Source of the DNA: an uncultured Caryophanales bacterium
GTDB taxonomy: Bacteria > Bacillota_I > Bacilli_A > RFN20 > CAG-826
DNA: 52,127 nucleotides
Reading direction: 5' to 3'
NCBI GenBank assembly: GCA_946185585.1
Contig: CAMHJP010000004.1
Span: 1-52,127, forward strand
The notes under the pieces were generated by a model that had not been told where the DNA came from, ran no database searches, and worked only from the letters and a program-made list of their open reading frames with translations. This document shows, piece after piece, positions 1 to 8,018 of the stretch; within the stretch, counting starts at the first letter, position 1, and the number at the start of each line of letters is the position of its first letter. Position numbers and translations under genes: made by a program.

Positions 1-45
1 GTTTATACCAATCTGAGAATTGGTTGGCCGAGGTGGATTAAATGA
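1..45 (+). CDS. 3' end of an upstream gene (partial)
   Basis: The reading frame from base 1 gives 14 residues ending in IGWPRWIK and a TGA that overlaps the rbgA start codon (ATGA). That 4-base overlap and the GAGGTGG ahead of rbgA suggest a translationally coupled upstream gene. In Bacillus the gene before rbgA is the signal peptidase gene lepB, which would fit by position. Too little protein is visible to identify it, so the product is an inference from gene order only. Confidence 0.35.
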   Translation, partial: VYTNLRIGWPRWIK

Positions 46-890
46 GTACGCAGATTCATTGGTTCCCTGGGCACATGAAGAAAGCCCAAATCGAGATTGA
101 AAAGAAAGTCAAACTTGTTGACTGTGTCATCGAACTTTTAGATGCTCGTATTCCTTTAGCAAGTCGAAATGAAACTCTTTATAAGATCACTCAAAATAAA
201 CTAAGACTTGTTGTTTTAACAAAGTCAGATTTAGCTGATCCTGAGATGACAAAAAAGTGGGCAAATTATTTCGAATCTAAGGGTTCTGCGGTGATTTTTG
301 CTGATTTAAATAAATCAAGCGACATTCAAAACATCATCAAAAACGTCGAAAAACTTGGTGAGGCCAAACAACAAAAACTCATTTCCAAAGGAATGAAACC
401 TCAACCAATTCGCGCCATGATTATCGGAATTCCAAATGTTGGAAAATCAACATTAATTAATAAACTCGCCAAACGTCATTCTGCATCTGTTCAAAATAAA
501 CCTGGTCACACCAAATCACAACAATTGATTAAGGTATCCAATCGTTTTGAATTATTAGACACTCCAGGGATTTTGCAAAACTCCTATGAAGATAAAAAAC
601 AAGCAATGCTTTTAGCATTAACTGGTTCAATTAAAAGAGAGATCCTGCCAACTGAAGAAGTTGCTGAGACTGCTTTTAACTATGTTAAAGAATTTTATTT
701 TAAGAACTTACAAGAAAGATTCGCTTATCTTGAAGAAAAAGATTCCTTTATTGATGCGTTTGCGAAAATAGCTCGTTCTAGAGGTTATTTGTCTAAGGGC
801 CTGGAAGATACAGGTAAGGCCATGGAGGTCTTCTTAAATGAGCTGAAGAACGGTCAAATTGGGCGAGTTAGTTTCGAAAGAGTTGATTGA
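42..890 (+). CDS. rbgA: Ribosome biogenesis GTPase RbgA (YlqF)
   Basis: Circularly permuted GTPase of 282 aa, the usual length for the family. G4 (TKSD, residues 60-63) comes before G1 (GIPNVGKST, 129-137), G2 (GHTKS, 155-159) and G3 (DTPG, 173-176), which is the diagnostic order for YlqF/YawG GTPases. The N-terminal INWFPGHM-like start is present as IHWFPGHM. In the family it acts late in 50S subunit assembly. The ATG overlaps the preceding stop by 4 bases and has GAGGTGG about 8 nt upstream. It is followed at once by rnhB, as in Bacillus. Confidence 0.95.
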   Translation: MSTQIHWFPGHMKKAQIEIEKKVKLVDCVIELLDARIPLASRNETLYKITQNKLRLVVLTKSDLADPEMTKKWANYFESKGSAVIFADLNKSSDIQNIIKNVEKLGEAKQQKLISKGMKPQPIRAMIIGIPNVGKSTLINKLAKRHSASVQNKPGHTKSQQLIKVSNRFELLDTPGILQNSYEDKKQAMLLALTGSIKREILPTEEVAETAFNYVKEFYFKNLQERFAYLEEKDSFIDAFAKIARSRGYLSKGLEDTGKAMEVFLNELKNGQIGRVSFERVD

Positions 891-892
891 AG

Positions 893-1525
893 ATGGGATT
901 AACTTATCAAGACCAATTTTATTCTGATAGCGTCAAACTCATTGTTGGTACGGATGAGGCTGGACGTGGCCCACTTGCTGGTCCTGTTGTTGCTGCCGCA
1001 GTAATTCTTCCTCAAGATTATAAAAACGACCGAATTAATGACTCTAAACAGCTTAGCGAAAAGCAACGTGAGGAGTTATTTTTAGAAATTAAAGAACATG
1101 CGATTGCTATTGGTGTTGGAATTGTCAGTGCCGATGAGATTGATGAAATAAATATTTATGAAGCTGCGCGTAAAGCGATGAAGCTTGCTATTAGTGATAT
1201 GAAACATGATTTTGATCTTGTTTTAACTGATTGCATGAAACTTCCTGGATTTAACGTTCCAGTTATTGATATTGTTAAAGGTGATGCCAAAGCCTTACCA
1301 ATTGCCGCCGCCTCAATCATCGCTAAGGTAACACGTGACAAAATGATGGATGAGCTCGATAAAAGATTCCCAATGTATAACTTTAAGAAAAATAAAGGTT
1401 ATGGAACGAAAGCTCATCTTGATGCTTTAAAAAAGTACGGTCCAATCGAACATATTCATCGTAAAACATTTAAACCTGTCGAAAAAATCATCCATGGAGA
1501 GATGAATTTATTTGAAGATTTTTAA
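893..1525 (+). CDS. rnhB: Ribonuclease HII
   Basis: RNase HII cleaves the RNA strand of RNA-DNA hybrids and starts removal of misincorporated ribonucleotides. The DEDD metal-binding set is visible: D-E in GTDEAGRGPLAGP (residues 21-22), D113 (LTDCM) and D131 (VKGDAKA), plus the AAASIIAKVTRD signature. Length is 210 aa, normal for the family. I chose ATG at 893, two bases after the rbgA stop. A TTG at 887 in the same frame would overlap rbgA and add two residues. GAAAGAG about 10 nt upstream fits the ATG better. Confidence 0.95.
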   Translation: MGLTYQDQFYSDSVKLIVGTDEAGRGPLAGPVVAAAVILPQDYKNDRINDSKQLSEKQREELFLEIKEHAIAIGVGIVSADEIDEINIYEAARKAMKLAISDMKHDFDLVLTDCMKLPGFNVPVIDIVKGDAKALPIAAASIIAKVTRDKMMDELDKRFPMYNFKKNKGYGTKAHLDALKKYGPIEHIHRKTFKPVEKIIHGEMNLFEDF

Positions 1526-1545
1526 TAAATAAGTGCAAATTTGAT

Positions 1546-1583
1546 AGTCCTTTTACGAATTTAGTTAGTGAAAGGATTTTTTT
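1546..1583 (+). terminator. Hairpin plus T-run directly before dprA
   Basis: AGTCCTTTTAC (1546-1556) can pair with GTGAAAGGATT (1568-1578), with two G-T pairs and an 11-nt loop. Seven T residues (1577-1583) run right up to the dprA ATG. The form is that of an intrinsic terminator for rbgA-rnhB. The 3' arm also contains the only Shine-Dalgarno-like sequence (AAAGGA) for dprA, so it may act as an attenuator or sequester the ribosome site. Confidence 0.5.
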
Positions 1584-2387
1584 ATGAAAGCAAGAAATTT
1601 ACTTATTTACCTCTCAATGTTATACAAAGGTGACTTCAATCAAATCTATGATCATCTTGTAAATAAAGAGGAACCTCCAACTGATGAAGAGATGCAAGAG
1701 ATGCTTAAAAAAGTCACATCTCCTTGCATCACGATTCTGGATGAAGACTATCCAGATTATTTAAAACAAAAGACACCTCATCCGCCTTTTGTTCTCTATT
1801 ACTATGGAGATATTTCATTAATTAAGGATGAGAATCAAAACCTGGCGTTTATTGGTTCAAGAAAATGTTCCGAATACGGACAAAATATCACTCAAGAAAT
1901 TGTTGGTGAAGTATGTAACAAATTCACAATTGTATCCGGTTTAGCGAAAGGAATTGATACATGCGCGCACGCCGCGTGCATAAATAAATTAGGAAAAACA
2001 ATTGCTGTTTTAGGAAGTGGGATTGATGTTTGTTATCCAGAATCTAACCATGATTTGTATGAAGAAATTAAAAGAACAGGGTTATTAATATCGGAATATC
2101 CGTGTGATGTTACACCTTGTGCAAAATATTTCCCAATGCGTAATCGAATCATTGTTGGATTATCGCGAGTGGTGATTATTACTGAAGCGAAAAAACACTC
2201 CGGAACCCAGATCTCAACTGCTTACGCTTTATCAACTGGAAAAGATGTTTGTTGTGTTCCTTATCCAATTCAAGAAAACTCACTTTGTAACCATCTAATT
2301 AAGCAAGGTGCATACATGATTGAGTCCGCTAAAGACTTACTTGAGGTTCTTGAATGCGATAAAGAAGGACCGATTTTTGAACTATAA
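1584..2387 (+). CDS. dprA: DNA-processing protein DprA/Smf
   Basis: DprA binds incoming single-stranded DNA and loads RecA during natural transformation. The 267-aa protein has a short helical N-terminus and the Rossmann-like DprA core. Visible signatures are FIGSRKCSEYG, VSGLAKGIDTCAH, VLGSGIDVCYP, YFPMRNRIIVGLS, and a conserved SGTQISTAYAL stretch. The C-terminal winged-helix domain of longer homologues is absent. Gene order dprA-topA-trmFO-xerC is that of Bacillus. Transformation is only suggested: no com genes are in the window. Confidence 0.93.
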   Translation: MKARNLLIYLSMLYKGDFNQIYDHLVNKEEPPTDEEMQEMLKKVTSPCITILDEDYPDYLKQKTPHPPFVLYYYGDISLIKDENQNLAFIGSRKCSEYGQNITQEIVGEVCNKFTIVSGLAKGIDTCAHAACINKLGKTIAVLGSGIDVCYPESNHDLYEEIKRTGLLISEYPCDVTPCAKYFPMRNRIIVGLSRVVIITEAKKHSGTQISTAYALSTGKDVCCVPYPIQENSLCNHLIKQGAYMIESAKDLLEVLECDKEGPIFEL

Positions 2388-2394
2388 AAATATA

Positions 2395-2417
2395 TTAAAG
2401 AAATATGTATTCTTTAA
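2395..2417 (+). other. Inverted repeat in the topA leader
   Basis: TTAAAGAA (2395-2402) is a perfect inverted repeat of TTCTTTAA (2410-2417) around a 7-nt loop, in the 50-base gap between dprA and topA. No T-run follows, so it is not a standard terminator. It could be an operator or a weak leader hairpin. Confidence 0.3.
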
Positions 2418-2437
2418 GGAAAATAGGTGTTTGACTT

Positions 2438-4558
2438 ATGCGATACAAACCAATATATTCTTATAGCGATATGAAGCTAGTTATTGTTGAATCTCCAAAC
2501 AAATGTCATACCATCCAACGTTACCTTGGTGACGAATATGTTGTCTTAGCATCTAAGGGGCATATTAGAGATCTTTCCACTAGTGGAAAGGGTGGTTATG
2601 GTGTGGATGTAAATAACGATTTTAAGGCTTCTTATGTGATTACAAAATCGAAGTATCCAACTGTGAATGAACTGAAGAATGCCGCGCGCCAAGCAGACGA
2701 AGTTCTGCTTGCTACCGACCCTGACCGTGAAGGTGAAGCTATTGCCTGGCATTTATCTCAAGTTTTAGGTCTCGATCCAAAGACAACAAAACGTCTCGAG
2801 TTCCATGAAATTACCCGTGCATCTATTAGTGAAGCAATTAAACATCCACGCACGATTGATATGAATCTTGTTAACTCCCAAGAAACACGTCGAATTATCG
2901 ACCGTATCATGGGATTTAAACTTTCTGGTTTAGTCCAGAAGAAAATCAAATCTAAATCTGCTGGCCGTGTTCAATCGGCAACTTTAAAAATGATCACCGA
3001 TCACGATAAGGAAATTGAGGAATTCGTTCCAGAAGAATACTGGAGATTAGTTGTTGAATTTAACAAAAATAACCGTAAATTCTCGGCTGAATTTGACAAA
3101 TGCGGTGAAATTAAAGAGATTCCAAATAAGGAAATAAACGACAAAATTCTTGCTAAATTAGGCAAGGAAATTGTTGTCAAAGAAATTAAGAAAAGTGTGA
3201 AGAGTGTGGAATCAAAACCAGCCTTCACAACTTCCTCTCTTCAACAAGAAGCATTCAATGTTTATCACTTCTCAACCAAGAAGACTTCCGAACTTGCTCA
3301 AGAACTCTATGAAGGTATCAACCTTGGTGATGAGCATGTTGGTTTAATCACCTACATTCGTACTGATTCAACTTATCTTTCTGATACATTTGTTGAACGT
3401 GCGACTAACTTTATTACCGAAACATTTGGAAAAGAATACGTTGGAAAACGAAAAATTGTTAAACAAGCTCAAGCACAAAACGCTCACGAAGCAATTCGTC
3501 CAACATCAAACCATCGTACTCCAGAATCAATTAAAGGCGCTTTGTTTGCCAATGCAAAATCCAAAGCGAATGATCTTTATAAAATATATAAATTAATTTA
3601 TGAAAGAACATTGGCATCCTTGATGGTTGCTAAAAAAGAATCTGTTGAGAAAGTCACCTTTGAATCTAATGGTGTTGAATTTAAGTCTGAATTTTCATCA
3701 ACCATCTTTGATGGTTATACCAAGATTTACTCTGCTGAAAAGCAGGATGATAAAGTTCCTCCAATATTTGTTGAAGGTGAAATACTTGAAATTAAAAATG
3801 TGGTTAATGAACAAAAGTTTACCCAACCTCCAGCAAAACTTAACGAAGCTAAAGTAGTTAAGCTCATGGAAGAAAAAGGTATTGGTCGTCCATCAACATA
3901 CGCTTCAACAATCGATACGCTCCTAAAGAGAAAATATATCGAATCAAAGCAAGGTCAATTCGAAACAACTGAACAAGGTAAGAAAACTTCTATTGTTTTG
4001 AATAAATACTTCCCAAGTTTGATCGATGTCAAATATACTGCTCGAATGGAATCTTATCTTGATAAGATTCAAGAAGGTGAAATTTCTCGAAGCGATGTTC
4101 TTCATAACTTTTATGATGAATTCACCAAGATTGCTGAAGAAGCGAGCAAGAAGATGTACAAAGATGAAGACGTTCCTGTTGGTCGTAAATGTCCAAAATG
4201 TGGAAGCGAATTAGTCATTAAAAAAGGTAAATTCGGAGAGTTTATCGGATGTTCTAATTTCCCAGAATGTGATTATTGCGAAAACGAAACTCAAATCGAG
4301 TACACTGGTGAGATGTGTCCAGTCTGTGGTAAACCTTTGGTTTATAGAAGAAGTAAAAAAGGCAAAAAGTTTGTTGCTTGTTCTAATTACCCACATTGTG
4401 ACTACATCAAAAACGAAAAGAAACCTCTTGAAGTAGTTGGTAAATGTCCAGAATGTGGTGGAGATCTTGTGAAGCGAACAGCTCGAGGTCGAACAATCAT
4501 CGGATGTTCCAATTATCCAAAGTGTCATCACATTGAATACATTAAAAAGGCGAAATAG
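2438..4558 (+). CDS. topA: DNA topoisomerase I
   Basis: Type IA topoisomerase that relaxes negative supercoils. The 706-aa protein has the TOPRIM domain (IVESPNK with catalytic Glu19; DPDREGEAIAWH at 94-105), the active-site Tyr306 in LITYIRTDS, and three C-terminal four-Cys zinc modules (CPKCG, CPVCG, CPECG, each followed by a GCSNFP- or CSNYP-type half) over the last 120 or so residues. The conserved family start MKLVIVESP begins at residue 12 (base 2471). I kept the ATG at 2438 because AAATAGGTG lies 8 nt upstream and nothing resembling a ribosome site precedes 2471. Confidence 0.95.
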   Translation: MRYKPIYSYSDMKLVIVESPNKCHTIQRYLGDEYVVLASKGHIRDLSTSGKGGYGVDVNNDFKASYVITKSKYPTVNELKNAARQADEVLLATDPDREGEAIAWHLSQVLGLDPKTTKRLEFHEITRASISEAIKHPRTIDMNLVNSQETRRIIDRIMGFKLSGLVQKKIKSKSAGRVQSATLKMITDHDKEIEEFVPEEYWRLVVEFNKNNRKFSAEFDKCGEIKEIPNKEINDKILAKLGKEIVVKEIKKSVKSVESKPAFTTSSLQQEAFNVYHFSTKKTSELAQELYEGINLGDEHVGLITYIRTDSTYLSDTFVERATNFITETFGKEYVGKRKIVKQAQAQNAHEAIRPTSNHRTPESIKGALFANAKSKANDLYKIYKLIYERTLASLMVAKKESVEKVTFESNGVEFKSEFSSTIFDGYTKIYSAEKQDDKVPPIFVEGEILEIKNVVNEQKFTQPPAKLNEAKVVKLMEEKGIGRPSTYASTIDTLLKRKYIESKQGQFETTEQGKKTSIVLNKYFPSLIDVKYTARMESYLDKIQEGEISRSDVLHNFYDEFTKIAEEASKKMYKDEDVPVGRKCPKCGSELVIKKGKFGEFIGCSNFPECDYCENETQIEYTGEMCPVCGKPLVYRRSKKGKKFVACSNYPHCDYIKNEKKPLEVVGKCPECGGDLVKRTARGRTIIGCSNYPKCHHIEYIKKAK

Positions 4559-4574
4559 GATTTGCCTTTTTTTT
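4544..4574 (+). terminator. Terminator at the end of topA
   Basis: AAAAAGGC (4544-4551) pairs with GCCTTTTT (4564-4571). The inner AAAT/ATTT can also pair around an AGG loop with one bulged G. A run of eight T follows the GCC. It overlaps the last topA codons. Confidence 0.7.
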
Positions 4575-4582
4575 GTTATAAT
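4574..4582 (+). promoter_or_regulatory. Extended -10 promoter of trmFO (leaderless)
   Basis: TGTTATAAT is a perfect TGnTATAAT extended -10 element. The hexamer ends 6 nt before the trmFO ATG, so +1 is predicted on the A of the start codon. No Shine-Dalgarno sequence lies upstream. It sits at the very end of the topA terminator T-run. Confidence 0.7.
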
Positions 4583-4588
4583 TATCGT

Positions 4589-5872
4589 ATGAAGAAAGTT
4601 AATGTTATCGGTGGTGGTTTAGCTGGCGCAGAAGCCTGCTACTTTTTACTTAAAAAAGGTTATGAGGTTCATCTTTTTGAAAAACGTCCAAACGAGATGA
4701 CTCCAGCTCATCATACAGGACTTTTTGGTGAACTTGTTTGTTCAAATTCTTTAAAGTCAAAACGCCTCGATAATGCCTGTGGTTTACTCAAAGAAGAGAT
4801 GTCTCATCTTGGTTCAATAATGATGGAAGCCGCTAAAGAAACTGAGGTTCCAAGCGGAAATGCGCTAAGTGTTGATCGTGACCGTTTTGCTGAGAAAATT
4901 ACCGCAATTCTTGGTTCTTTTCCAAATTTCCATGTGCATCACGAGGATGTAAAAGAGCCTAAAGATGGCATTAACATTATTGCTACTGGTCCATTAACAA
5001 GTGAAGGTTTAGCAAGCTATTTGGCCAAACAAGTTGGGCAAGACTCTTTGTTCTTTTTTGACGCGAGCGCACCGATTGTAAAAAAGGATTCAATCAACAT
5101 GGAAATTGCTTATCGAAAAGCACGTTATGACCAAGGCGACGATTCCTACATTAACTGTCCTTTTTCTGAAGAGCAATACAACAAGTTTTATGATGAATTA
5201 ACACATGCTGAATTAGCGATGATCCATGATTTTGATAAAAACTACTTCGAAGGTTGTATGCCAATCGAAGTTATGGCTAGAAGAGGGCGAGATACCCTAC
5301 GCTATGGGCCGATGAAACCTAAAGGTTTACAAATGATGGATCGTCCAAAAGCCTATGCCGTTGTTCAACTAAGACAAGATAATCAATTTGGTGATTTATA
5401 TAACATTGTTGGATTTCAAACAAACCTTACCTATCCAGAGCAAAAACGTGTTTTTAGAATGATTCCTGGATTAGAAAATGCTGAATTCGTCCGTTATGGT
5501 TTGATGCATAAAAACATGTATTTATGTTCCCCAACAATTCTTAACGACAATCTTTCAATGAAGACCAATAGTGACGTATTTCTGGCAGGACAATTAATTG
5601 GTGTCGAAGGTTACGTTGAATCAGCTGCAATGGGCATTCTTGCCGGGATTTATGCCATGGCCAAATTAGAAAATAAGAAGATTCCTGATCTTCCTTTGCA
5701 GACAATGATTGGATCTTTAAAAAACTATGTTATCCATGCAAATCCCAAAGATTTTTCACCAATGAACGCAAATTTCGGTATTTTCTATGGAGCAAATGCA
5801 TCCTCTCGAGAAGAGCTTGCTGAACGTTCTTTGAAGTTAATCGATGAGTGGAGAGAATCGATCGATGCTTGA
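4589..5872 (+). CDS. trmFO: Folate-dependent tRNA m5U54 methyltransferase TrmFO
   Basis: TrmFO uses methylenetetrahydrofolate and FAD to make m5U54 in the T-loop of tRNAs. The 427-aa protein starts with the FAD-binding motif [11 protein letters not shown] and carries [12 protein letters not shown] with Cys51, equivalent to Cys53 of the Bacillus enzyme, and [14 protein letters not shown] with the second conserved Cys. I chose ATG at 4589: the protein then begins exactly at the FAD motif and the -10 box is 6 nt away. An in-frame TTG further upstream lies inside the terminator. The stop overlaps the start of the recombinase gene. Confidence 0.95.
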   Translation: MKKVNVIGGGLAGAEACYFLLKKGYEVHLFEKRPNEMTPAHHTGLFGELVCSNSLKSKRLDNACGLLKEEMSHLGSIMMEAAKETEVPSGNALSVDRDRFAEKITAILGSFPNFHVHHEDVKEPKDGINIIATGPLTSEGLASYLAKQVGQDSLFFFDASAPIVKKDSINMEIAYRKARYDQGDDSYINCPFSEEQYNKFYDELTHAELAMIHDFDKNYFEGCMPIEVMARRGRDTLRYGPMKPKGLQMMDRPKAYAVVQLRQDNQFGDLYNIVGFQTNLTYPEQKRVFRMIPGLENAEFVRYGLMHKNMYLCSPTILNDNLSMKTNSDVFLAGQLIGVEGYVESAAMGILAGIYAMAKLENKKIPDLPLQTMIGSLKNYVIHANPKDFSPMNANFGIFYGANASSREELAERSLKLIDEWRESIDA

Positions 5873-6773
5873 TGAGATTAAAGACTTTTTAGAACATCTT
5901 AAATACGATCACGGATATTCGGATAAAACACTTGATTCGTATGGTCGAGATATTGAGCAGTTTTACCGAATCAATTTTAAACATGGTGTTGATATAACGG
6001 ATGTTGATGCAGGAACAATTCGTAACTATCTATCTGAACTAATGATGAATGGTGTTTCAAAAAGATCGTGCCAAAGAAAGGTTGCATCGCTTCGCCATTA
6101 TTATTCTTATTTACTAAAGAAGGGAGTTGTTAAGGAGAATCCTTTCCTTTATTTAGACTCGATTAAACAAGATAAAAATCTTCCTAGTGTTCTATATATA
6201 GAACAAATAGAAGACTTATTTAGACGAAACAAAGAAAGAACTGATCCTTTAATGCTCCGTGACCAAGCAATCATGGAAATCCTTTACGCTACTGGTGTTC
6301 GAGCTAGTGAGTTTATTGAGATTCGATTACGTGACATTGATTTTAAAAGAAGAACAATTCGAATTTTAGGTAAGGGTCGTAAAGAACGAATGGTTGTATT
6401 CTCCCAGTCATCAAAACAGACTTTAGAGAAATATTTAGAAGAATGTCGACCAAGTTTAGTGGTTCTAAATAAGTTTGAGTTTAGCAATGAATATGTCTTT
6501 CTTAACTCCCAAGGAAAGAAATTAACTGTTCGTGGTTTACAATTTATTCTTGATGATATTGAAAAGAAAATCGGAACAAATTACGGATTACATCCACATA
6601 TTTTCCGTCATTCTTTTGCAACACATTTACTTGAAGGCGGTGCAGATTTACGGGTAATTCAGGAACTTTTGGGTCATGAATCACTCAATACAACACAGAT
6701 TTATACTCATGTCACTGAGGAGCAAATGATTGACCAATTTCAACTTCATCATCCACGTGCCTTCAAAAAATAA
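5865..6773 (+). CDS. xerC: Tyrosine recombinase, XerC/CodV type
   Basis: Site-specific recombinase; XerC/XerD pairs resolve chromosome dimers at dif. The 302-aa length is typical. An N-terminal SAM-like DNA-binding domain (about 1-90) is followed by the catalytic domain with the complete set R146 (GVRASE), K170, H245-x-x-R248 ([12 protein letters not shown]), H271 (LLGHES) and Y280 (QIYTHV). Position directly after trmFO matches codV of Bacillus, so XerC rather than XerD is likely, but sequence alone does not decide it. ATG at 5865 overlaps the trmFO stop and has GGAGAG about 10 nt upstream. Confidence 0.9.
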   Translation: MLDEIKDFLEHLKYDHGYSDKTLDSYGRDIEQFYRINFKHGVDITDVDAGTIRNYLSELMMNGVSKRSCQRKVASLRHYYSYLLKKGVVKENPFLYLDSIKQDKNLPSVLYIEQIEDLFRRNKERTDPLMLRDQAIMEILYATGVRASEFIEIRLRDIDFKRRTIRILGKGRKERMVVFSQSSKQTLEKYLEECRPSLVVLNKFEFSNEYVFLNSQGKKLTVRGLQFILDDIEKKIGTNYGLHPHIFRHSFATHLLEGGADLRVIQELLGHESLNTTQIYTHVTEEQMIDQFQLHHPRAFKK

Positions 6774-6784
6774 TTAATTATTTA

Positions 6785-6813
6785 TTGGCAGTTAAATTAG
6801 AGAGTGTTAGAAT
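6785..6813 (+). promoter_or_regulatory. Promoter of the rpsB-tsf operon
   Basis: TTGGCA (6785-6790), a 17-nt spacer, then TAGAAT (6808-6813). The predicted start is near 6820, giving a leader of about 120 nt before rpsB. The -10 box lies in the loop of the terminator hairpin of the preceding gene. Confidence 0.65.
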
Positions 6814-6830
6814 AATCACACTCTTTTTAT
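6801..6830 (+). terminator. Terminator after the recombinase gene
   Basis: AGAGTG (6801-6806) pairs with CACTCT further on, followed by a T-rich tract. The hairpin overlaps the -10 region and start site of the rpsB promoter. Confidence 0.55.
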
Positions 6831-6852
6831 TTATAGAAAGAGTAAATACGCA

Positions 6853-6911
6853 CATCATGGATTCAACTTCCGAGTCCCTATTAACCTAGGGGGAAGTTGT
6901 TCGAAATGATG
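6853..6911 (+). promoter_or_regulatory. Structured leader of rpsB (possible S2 autoregulatory element)
   Basis: A nested stem-loop is visible. CATCAT (6853-6858) pairs with ATGATG (6906-6911), AACTTCC (6865-6871) with GGAAGTT (6892-6898), and CCCTA (6876-6880) with TAGGG (6887-6891). The internal loops are asymmetric. Ribosomal-protein operons often carry such leaders as binding sites for their own product. That S2 (or EF-Ts) binds here is an inference from position. Confidence 0.6.
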
Positions 6912-6925
6912 GAGGCTTAAAACAA

Positions 6926-6943
6926 ATGGAGGTTCTTAAATGA
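6926..6943 (+). CDS. Five-codon leader ORF (MEVLK) coupled to rpsB
   Basis: ATG at 6926 has its own GGAGG at 6911-6915 (10-nt spacing) and encodes MEVLK before a TGA that overlaps the rpsB ATG at 6940. The ribosome site of rpsB (GGAGG, 6928-6932) lies inside this mini-ORF. It may be a translated leader peptide coupled to rpsB, or simply a duplicated ribosome site. I cannot tell which from sequence alone. Confidence 0.35.
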   Translation: MEVLK

Positions 6944-8016
6944 ACGAAGAAAAGAAAGTTTCCGAAGTCGAAGAAGTAGCGGCTAAGGAAGAAAATGTCA
7001 TGGAAATGGTCATGCACGATAAAGATGCCAAGATCATCACCATGCGCAAACTACTTGAAGGTGGTGTTCACTATGGACACAACACCCGTAAATGGAACCC
7101 AAAAATGGGTAAATTCATCTACGGTGCTCGTAATGGTATTTACCTCATCGACTTAAACAAGTCTCTTGTTAAAGCCGAAGAAGCCTACCTTGCTCTTAAG
7201 AGCATTGTTGATGAAAATGGTAAAGCATTATTCGTTGGTATCAAACCACAATGCAAAGCCATCGTTGAAGAACAAGCATTACGTTCTGGTTCCTTCTACA
7301 TCACTAACCGTTGGTTAGGTGGTACACTTACAAACTTCAAAACCATCCAATCCCGTATCCGTCGCTTAAAACAATTAGAAGAAATGGAACTCGATGGAAG
7401 CTTTGAAAAGTTACCAAAGAAAGAAGTTGCTCTTCTTAAGAAGGAAAAAGAAAAACTCTCTAAGAACTTAGAAGGTATTAAAGAAATGCGTAAGCTTCCG
7501 AACGCTGTTATCGTCTGTGACCCAGCCGTTGAACACACAGCTGTTGCTGAAGCTCGTAAATTACGCATCCCAGTGTTCGGTTTAGCTGATACAACTTGCG
7601 ATCCAGATGTCTTAGACTTCCCAATCCCAGCCAACGATGACGCCACAAGATCCGTTTCCTTAATTATTGGATTACTTGCTGACGCAATTGTTGAATCTAA
7701 GGGTGGCATTACTGCTATTGCCTACACCAAAGATGAAGGCGAAGAAGCCACAATGAAAGACGCCGTTCGTCAAGCTGATAAAGAAAACGCTGAAAGAATC
7801 GCTGCCATCCGTAAAGCTCGTCAAGAAAAGCAAGAACGTATGGAAAAATACCAAGCTATGAAGAAGGCTCAACGCGAAGAAGCTGCTAAAGCAGCCGCTC
7901 AAGGTGAAGCCAAAGAAGAAGCTCCAAAAGCTGAAGAAAAGAAAGCTCCAGCTAAAAAAGCTCCAGCCAAAAAAGCTGCTCCAAAAGCAGAAGAAGCCCC
8001 AGCAGAAGGTAAATAA
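6940..8016 (+). CDS. rpsB: 30S ribosomal protein S2
   Basis: S2 of the small subunit. The core is canonical: GVHYGHNTRKWNPKM, FIYGARNGIYLIDL, NRWLGGTLTNFKT, and IPVFGLADTTCDPD. The length, 358 aa, is about 100 residues above the usual 230-260. There is a charged N-terminal extension of roughly 30 residues and a C-terminal tail after about residue 255 that is a charged helix followed by Lys/Ala/Pro/Glu-rich repeats (KKAPAKKAPAKKAAPKAEE). It has GGAGG 7 nt before the ATG and a structured leader. tsf follows after 2 bases, the standard S2/EF-Ts operon. Confidence 0.96.
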   Translation: MNEEKKVSEVEEVAAKEENVMEMVMHDKDAKIITMRKLLEGGVHYGHNTRKWNPKMGKFIYGARNGIYLIDLNKSLVKAEEAYLALKSIVDENGKALFVGIKPQCKAIVEEQALRSGSFYITNRWLGGTLTNFKTIQSRIRRLKQLEEMELDGSFEKLPKKEVALLKKEKEKLSKNLEGIKEMRKLPNAVIVCDPAVEHTAVAEARKLRIPVFGLADTTCDPDVLDFPIPANDDATRSVSLIIGLLADAIVESKGGITAIAYTKDEGEEATMKDAVRQADKENAERIAAIRKARQEKQERMEKYQAMKKAQREEAAKAAAQGEAKEEAPKAEEKKAPAKKAPAKKAAPKAEEAPAEGK

Positions 8017-8018
8017 TT

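Noticed and set aside
7296-7709. 137-codon minus-strand frame inside rpsB
   Set aside because: It lies wholly antisense to the conserved S2 core, is Ser-rich by codon complement, and has no start signal.
7900-8010. Tandem DNA repeat at the end of rpsB
   Set aside because: The repetition (GCTCCAGCTAAAAAA-like units) encodes the low-complexity Lys/Ala/Pro tail of S2. There is no sign of an independent element.
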